Source: Nemophila menziesii (Eukaryota; Streptophyta; Magnoliopsida; Boraginales; Hydrophyllaceae). Taken from it: 64,000 bases of DNA. This document shows positions 58,251 to 64,000 of this stretch, in pieces (positions within the stretch are counted from its first letter, which is position 1; the number at the start of each line of letters is the position of its first letter). A model generated the notes under the pieces. It was not told where the DNA came from. It did no database searches and was given only the letters and a program-made list of their open reading frames with translations. The translations under genes were made by a program, and so were the position numbers. The stretch spans positions 9,003,860 to 9,067,859 of the forward strand of contig JARWIR010000023.1 of NCBI GenBank assembly GCA_029959085.1. Reading direction: 5' to 3'.

Positions 58251-59795
58251 TGTGTGTTCTAAAATAACACACCTAAAAAAGGCAAGACACGTACCGCAAG
58301 TGTACGGGTCGTCCAAGTAATATCCGGTAAACGGGATTTCGATCTCAGGGACGGATTAGGTATGACTTTCGATGTTATGTAATAAGTGCGATTAATTGTT
58401 ATATGAAGCGGAAAATAAATGATATAAAGATTTGTTTTGGTTTTTGATTACGATCTAAGATGCAATTAAAACAAAATACTAAATTAACTAATGCAAATAA
58501 ATAAGACGCAAGTAAATAGAAATGAGTAAACGCAAATATTTAAACGTAGTACTTGAGTTTCACAAGGGTTTCACCTAAATCTATTAAATCAATGTTTCTG
58601 TTTAAGTAATAAATCGGAAATTAAGTACTAGTCGGGATTCTTTAGTATTCTAACCCCTGTCAGGGTGGACTTAGGATCTATTCTTAGGTGTTACAAACCC
58701 CGTCACGGCGATCATAATCCACCTTCGAATGGGCAGGTATTCTACCCAATTGGCTATAAGGTTAACTAAGTCCGCAAGTGTCAATAATATCTACCTTACG
58801 TCTATTATTTAGTTCTGTAATTAAACCCCCCCTCCCCCCGTCAATGCGATCACTTTCCCACCAAAGTGAATAGCTTAATTACTAATTCCTATATTTGATT
58901 CATGACTTCAAAGACAGTATTTAATTGTAAAATAATAGTAATCAATCCCAAATTCAAAAACATAAATTCAATAAACTTGGGTTCAACCCATTAATGCGAT
59001 TCTCAAGCACAAGGTAAGTTTAGCTCATACTAATAAAAATAACTGAATTAAAATAAAAGAAGTTCATTCTGAATTACAGAAATAAGAAAACCCTAATTAA
59101 AGGGTTGATAATTGTTGTTGTTGGATGAAGGAATTCTCCAGCTTCAGTTTTCTCTCTCCTTTTTGCTTCTAGTTCTCCTAAGCGTTGCCTCTTCTCTAAT
59201 ATTAATTGTGTCCGTAGAAACTGAAGTTAAAAGCCTTTTTATAGTCGGAAAAACGGATCGGGCTTTTAAAAAGAAGGATTAGGTTAATTAGAATAAAAGC
59301 CCAATCCATTTAATGAAATCCCGTAACTGGTGACTAGCTGTTACTAAAACAGCTGTAGCTTTTGCGTTCTGACTAAGAATCACTTCGTTCAACTTGGAAA
59401 ATTTCAAGATCTATCTACCTCATTTTATGCTCCAAGGCTGAATCAGTGGCTAAGATGCTCGAAAACAGTGATTTGTGACAGCATTCAAGATTTCATTCTC
59501 CACTAATTACTTCTTCGAATAAATTATTCTCGTCTTTGACTTTAACGCTTAATCCAAGACTTTATTTCCGGTTTCTTCTACTTGTCTTGATACTCCATAA
59601 AATCATAAACCTAATAACTTTACACTAAAAATAAACGAATTAACGCATAAAAGCTCTAAAACACAAATAATCCAAATTCAAGGGAAGAAATCGTAATATG
59701 ACCAAATAAGATTAAAAGTCTAGTAAATAAGTCAAATAATCACTGACTTTAATGTCTCCTAAGGGCATATAATTAGAAAAATACAGGAGACATCA
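58251..59795 (-). mobile_element. LTR-D, complete 5' LTR, minus strand
   Basis: 1545 bp. The minus strand starts TGATGTCTCCTG at 59795 and ends AGAACACACA at 58251. The inverted-repeat module is at 59750-59795, with one arm mutated (TAATGTC); the module is intact in the fragment at 21490-21535. CCCCGTCA-type motifs lie near 58650, 58695 and 58840. The primer site to its left shows it is a 5' LTR. Confidence 0.8.
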
Positions 59796-60311
59796 TTTAC
59801 ATGAAGAGATAACCGAGGTTGTGGCAGATTTAAAGTCATATGGACAGGGACAAAGAATAGCCCAAGATTACGAACAAGTCTGAGACTCAAAGAAGATTAA
59901 ACCACCAACGAAACCATCTATTATATGTCCTCTAAAACTTGAATAGAAACCTTTACCATCTCATTTTAGGTATGTTTATTTGGGAAAAAATGATAAATTA
60001 CCTGTTATTTTTTCCGCTAATTTGATAGGTCCTTAAGAGGAAAACTTGTTACATGTGCTTCGAGCTAACAAGGAGGCAACTGGGTGGACTATTGCTGACA
60101 TCAAAGGCATTAATCATACCATTTTCCAACACAATATCATTCTTAACAATGAGAAGGCACGATCAGTTAAGGGCCAAAGGAGACTTACGTAGATAATGAA
60201 AGAAGTAGTGAGAAAATAAGTTATGAAGAAGTTGGATGCTAGCATTATCTTCTACATATTCAACAGGGAATGGGTGAGCCCAGATCAATGTGTTCCAAAT
60301 AAGGGATAACG
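59796..60311 (+). pseudogene. Athila-type RT N-terminal remnant, copy 2
   Basis: Copy of 21536-22043: [53 protein letters not shown]. It aligns with the LTR-A stretch at 49870-50235. Stops at several places. The RT ends at WVSPDQCVPNKG and is joined to LTR-C. Confidence 0.75.
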
Positions 60312-61450
60312 GTGTTAAATAGAAAAAGTTACAGCTATTTTAGTTGTGGGTGTACACCAGTTACGGGATTATGATTTGAAGAGTGGACTTGGGCCATTTA
60401 ATATTTTATTTACACACTTAATATAAGCCGAGTATAAAGAGACCTTTTGACTTTATCTTTACACACAACTCAATTTACAAAAGTCGGAACGTCTTAGAGA
60501 AAAGACAAAAGCAAGAGGAGAGAAGAAACTAAAATTTTAGAAGTGATTCATCCAACAACAGTCAATTCAAAAACTCTTAAATTAGGTTCTTATTATTTCT
60601 TTATGTAAAACAATGAGTTCCTTTTTTTTTATTTCTTAAGTTTTAATTTTTATTATGAGCTAAATACTCTAAGTGCTTGAGAATCGCTTTAATGGGTTGA
60701 GCCCCAGTTTATTTAGTTAATGATTTTGAATTTGGGATTAAAAGATTCAATCTGAATTGGGTAATTCGTATTTTCTATTATCGTGAATTTATCTACTGTA
60801 TTTGAAGTCATGAATCAAAAATAGGAATTAGTAATTAAGCTATTTATTATAATGGCATAATGATAACCTTGACGGGGGGTTTAATAACTGAACTATGTAA
60901 TAGATGTAAGATATAAATTATTGATCCTGACGGACTTAGCTAATCTTGTAACCAATTGGGTAAAACACTTGAACATTCAAACGTAGCTTATTGTCACCCT
61001 GATGGGGTTTGTATTACCCTAGGATAGCTCCTAAGTCCACCCTGACCGGAGTTAGGAGAAACTCGAATCCCAACTAATATTAATTACAAATTCGACCCTT
61101 AAACGAAAGCATTGATTGAATAGATTTAGGTGAAACCCTTGCGAAACTCAAGTACTACTTCTCATCCTTGCGTCTACTCATATTTTATTTACTTGCGTCT
61201 CATTTATTTGCATTAGTTAATTTAGTATTTTATATTGATTTCATTTTAGTCCTTAAACAAAATCAAAACAAATATTCATCTATTTTACTTTCCGCATCAT
61301 ATAAATTTTTTTCACACTTATTACATAACATCTAAAGTCATGTCCAATCCGCCCCTGAGATCGAATTCCCATTTACTAGATATTACTTTGGACGACCCAT
61401 ACACTTGCGGTACGTGTCCTTCCTATTTATGGGTGTTATTTTATAACACA
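60312..61450 (+). mobile_element. LTR-C, 5'-truncated, plus strand
   Basis: LTR-C lacking its first ~430 bp and ending TATAACACA at 61450. Contains four CACC-TGACGGGG-type motifs near 60866, 60926, 60996 and 61040. It is followed by internal DNA with a gag, but no TGGCGCC primer site is visible in 61451-61557; the sequence there starts CCAGGTTCTATAGGTAGTGC. Confidence 0.75.
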
Positions 61451-61557
61451 CCAGGTTCTATAGGTAGTGCATGTACTCAAACCCCGAGAGGTTTTTCGGT
61501 GATAAAAACAAGAGGGACAGAGAAGCGAGAGAAAACGAAAAGCTCGAAAGAAAAATG

Positions 61558-63427
61558 GAGGGTCTGAACATTCCTCATGTTGAAGATTACGGAATTCAGT
61601 TGGATGAAAACGGTGATCCTATAGTTCCACCAGTTATGTAAGACCCACCGGTAGGAGCTCAGAACGCTCAATTCCAGATTCCTCTGGCAGGTCAACAACT
61701 GCTCATCAATAATGGTGCAGGAATTCAAGAAGATGTTCCGCGATTCGTCCAACCTAACGAATATAGACAGTTTCGTCTCCCGCTACTAGGACTTTCCCAC
61801 CCGCAATTCAAGGAATCCGATTTAAACCAGACACATGTATGATTAATCAATTTATCAATATCGGGTAATATAGTGTTGCAGCTCGTGAAGATCCTATTTG
61901 GGCTATGTACAAGTTTATGAAAATTTGTGATGCATATGTCACTCCTGGAGTAACCAAAGCACAAATGTACTTTCATATGTTTCCATTTTTCCTCACCGAA
62001 GGAGCAAGTGAATGGTATGATTAGCAACAACACGGTGAGATTTTGACTTGGGATCAACTTCAGAAAACATTTTTCGACAGATATTATCCTCAAAGTGTCA
62101 GACTTAGTGGGAAATTAGATATTGCTAGTTTCCGTCAAGAACATGAAGAGATTGTAGGACTTTCTTGGACTCGTTTTCTTTACCACGGAAATGCCCATTA
62201 CATAGGTATTCACTTGAGTTACAGCTTGGGATATATTATCGAAGATTAAATGAAGCTTCAAAAGAGAAGGTAGATACTATGTGTCAAGGTGGCCTCATGA
62301 TAGTCACAAATAATCAAGGTTTAGCTATTATGGATAGAATTGTGAAGAATGAAATGAGTTGGAAACCTTCAATATCATCAGTTAGAGTTTCTTAAAAAGG
62401 TACTTTGAATGTAGACGCAGAAACTGCATTGAATGCTAAAATTGCTGCACTTGACAATAAATTAAAACAGTTATATAAGTCGAATAAAGCTATTTTGCAT
62501 GTGGTAAAAGAACCACAGATATCTCCTAGTTGTGGGGCAATCAATCATACATGGTAAGAATGTGCTAATAACCCAAAATCCGTGTGTTTCGTTAATAATC
62601 GAGGTAATAACTATTCAGGTGGTTAAGGGTATGGTAACAAAAATAGAAATCATCCAAGCTTTCAATATTCAAATCCACATGGGGCAGCCAATCCAGGAAC
62701 TTATCAACCAAGTCCCCAAGGGAACAATTATCAATTCAAGCCGCAAAACCACTACCAAGGAAATCAACTTATAGCCGATCATGAAGCTTATTCCGATACA
62801 TTAGCTCAAAAAGTACTTCCTGCCCAACCTCAAGAAGGTGCACTCACCGAAGCTGATTTAGCTCTTACCTTGACGTAATACATATCTGCTTCCCAAAGTA
62901 AGTCATCCCAACTTGAGGATCAGCTATCTCGATTAATAAACACCACAATCGTTAAGGAAAACAATATGGAAGGAACTTTAAATTCGCATTCTGCTTCATT
63001 AAAAATCTTAGAGAGTCAAATATCATAAATCGCCAATAGCTTGAATATTCGAGGTCAAGGCTAACTCCCAAGTGACACCGAACAAAGGGAGGATTGTAAG
63101 GCGATCTGAAAAAGAAGTGGTAAGCAATTAGAACCACCACCCTTTCCGGTTATGAAAGAAAAAGAAATAACGAGAAAAGAAAACCCGGTAAAGGATGTGG
63201 AAGAAAATGATGATGAAATGGTGGAAGTGGAGAAGATTTTGGAAATACCCAAGAAGAAAGATGTTGTAGAAACCCGTCTTCCTCCACCTTTTCCATCCAG
63301 AACTCAAAAGAAAGGAGATATGGCTGACTATCAAAGATTTATGAATGTGGTGAGAAGTTTGAACATTAACATACCGTTTGTTTACCAAGTGTCTGATCTT
63401 AGGACATATATCACCTTCGTATTTTGA
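61558..63427 (+). pseudogene. gag: Athila-type gag, decayed (LTR-C element)
   Basis: ATG 61558: MEGLNIPHVEDYGIQLDENG. The gag core, with stops, has KFMKICDAYVTPGVTKAQMY, FFLTEGASEWYD and WDQLQKTFFDRYYPQSVRL (61890-62110). A knuckle-like CGAINHTW-x-ECANNP lies at about 62533-62575. A Gln/Asn-rich stretch (PQGNNYQFKPQNHYQGNQ) and the pre-protease region (ALTEADLALTL, SQLEDQLSRLI) follow, ending with RSGKQLEPPPFP and the Glu-rich linker (63152-63300). At least ten in-frame stops. It is cut at 63427 by MULE DNA. It keeps the region that is missing from the LTR-A gag. Confidence 0.85.
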
Positions 63428-63524
63428 CATCCATGATCTCTTAGATTGTAGCGTCTTCATACTATACATCCTTAGCCCCTCAAGTATGAGAATTAGACAC
63501 TTGTCCCTGTTACAAACATGATAA

Positions 63525-63790
63525 AATAGTTATTTGTTTTGGGGGTAGGTAGATAAAATAGTTAACTGTTTAGGGGGTAAGTAGATAAAATAGTTAACTT
63601 TTTAGGGGGGGGTAAGTAGACAACATTTTTAGTTGTTTAGGGGGTAAGTAGACAAAATAAGAAACTCTGTAGGGGGTAAATAGACAATTATTTTGGTTGT
63701 GTAAGGGATAAGTAGACAAAATATGAAACTTTGTAGGGGGTAAATAGACATAATAATTAACTGTTTAGGGAGTAAGCTGACAAAATACCT
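63525..63790. repeat. Minisatellite, copy 2 (~32-bp units)
   Basis: Same array as 185-470, at the start of MULE copy 3, with small differences in G-run length. Confidence 0.75.
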
Positions 63791-64000
63791 GACTTTTTTA
63801 ATGGCAATGTTATAGCATTCGCAGATGTTGTTGAGTAGAAGATCACATTTTGTAAATGTACTAAAATGAGACCTTGAACACGCCTTTGGATCTAGGTTAG
63901 AGAGCCATTTTGAAAGCATCCTTATCCATGTGTTTAATTTAATCCATTAATTCATCAAATCTGTAAATTGATGGGGCCCTTGCAGCTTCCCACACGTTGT
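63791..64000 (-). pseudogene. MULE transposase C-terminal part, copy 3
   Basis: Minus strand, matching 470-672 (LDPKACSRSHFSTFTKCDLL, NNICECYN). It is cut by the window end. A frame difference (TTTTG for TTTG near 63910) separates it from the preceding block. It shows that a third macro-repeat begins here. Confidence 0.8.

Overview
The window looks like AT-rich nuclear, probably heterochromatic, DNA of a flowering plant (most likely a eudicot; the species cannot be read from the sequence). It holds no intact host gene. Almost all of it is explained by plant mobile elements and large duplications of them: a Mutator-like transposon (MULE), decayed Ty1/copia pol, small tRNA-like and inverted-repeat elements, and several families of Athila-type Ty3/gypsy retrotransposons. 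The Athila assignment rests on tRNA-Asp-type primer sites (TGGCGCC..CCGGGGA), a protease with CDLGAS, the RT motif FMDDF, and the gag layout.

Layout. (1) 1-127 is the tail of a decayed gag; 185-3018 is a minus-strand MULE transposase pseudogene with a minisatellite behind it. (2) 4011-10204 (B1) and 10205-16390 (B2) are a direct tandem duplication of a 6.19-kb unit carrying copia remnants. (3) 16889-22807 is a patchwork of Athila LTR pieces in both orientations (families called here LTR-B, LTR-C and LTR-D). (4) At 22808 the whole programme restarts: MULE copy 2, a single 6-kb unit (B3), then LTR-C and its internal region. (5) 34283-41511 and 41512-48740 are a near-identical 7.23-kb tandem duplication. 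Each copy carries an LTR-B element with a Gln/Asn/Tyr-rich ORF and an LTR-A with the start of gag. (6) 46531-57194 is the one nearly complete Athila element (LTR-A): gag-PR, RT-RNaseH, INT, a small third ORF, PPT and 3' LTR. It runs directly into a second internal region (57195-57881). (7) 57882-59795 is a minus-strand LTR-D 5' end. 59796-63427 is a pol remnant, an LTR-C piece and a decayed gag, and at 63428 a third MULE copy begins and runs off the end. The window is therefore about two and a half repeats of a MULE-anchored macro-tandem array with periods of about 22 kb and 41 kb.

Nothing here is a working system. The autonomous Athila pol is broken by two single-base deletions and one nonsense codon. 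The MULE copies have nonsense codons, a lost start codon in copy 2, and no visible C-terminus. The most interesting signals are structural. A 46-bp inverted-repeat module (TGATGTCTCC...GGAGACATCA) sits at the 5' end of every LTR family present. A 51-nt piece of the LTR-B end is spliced in frame into the LTR-A gag in place of its nucleocapsid region. A conserved hairpin plus G-rich tract lies in the 3' internal region. The non-autonomous LTR-B element encodes a Gln/Asn/Tyr-rich protein. All coordinates of LTR ends and duplication edges were read by eye and could be off by a few bases.
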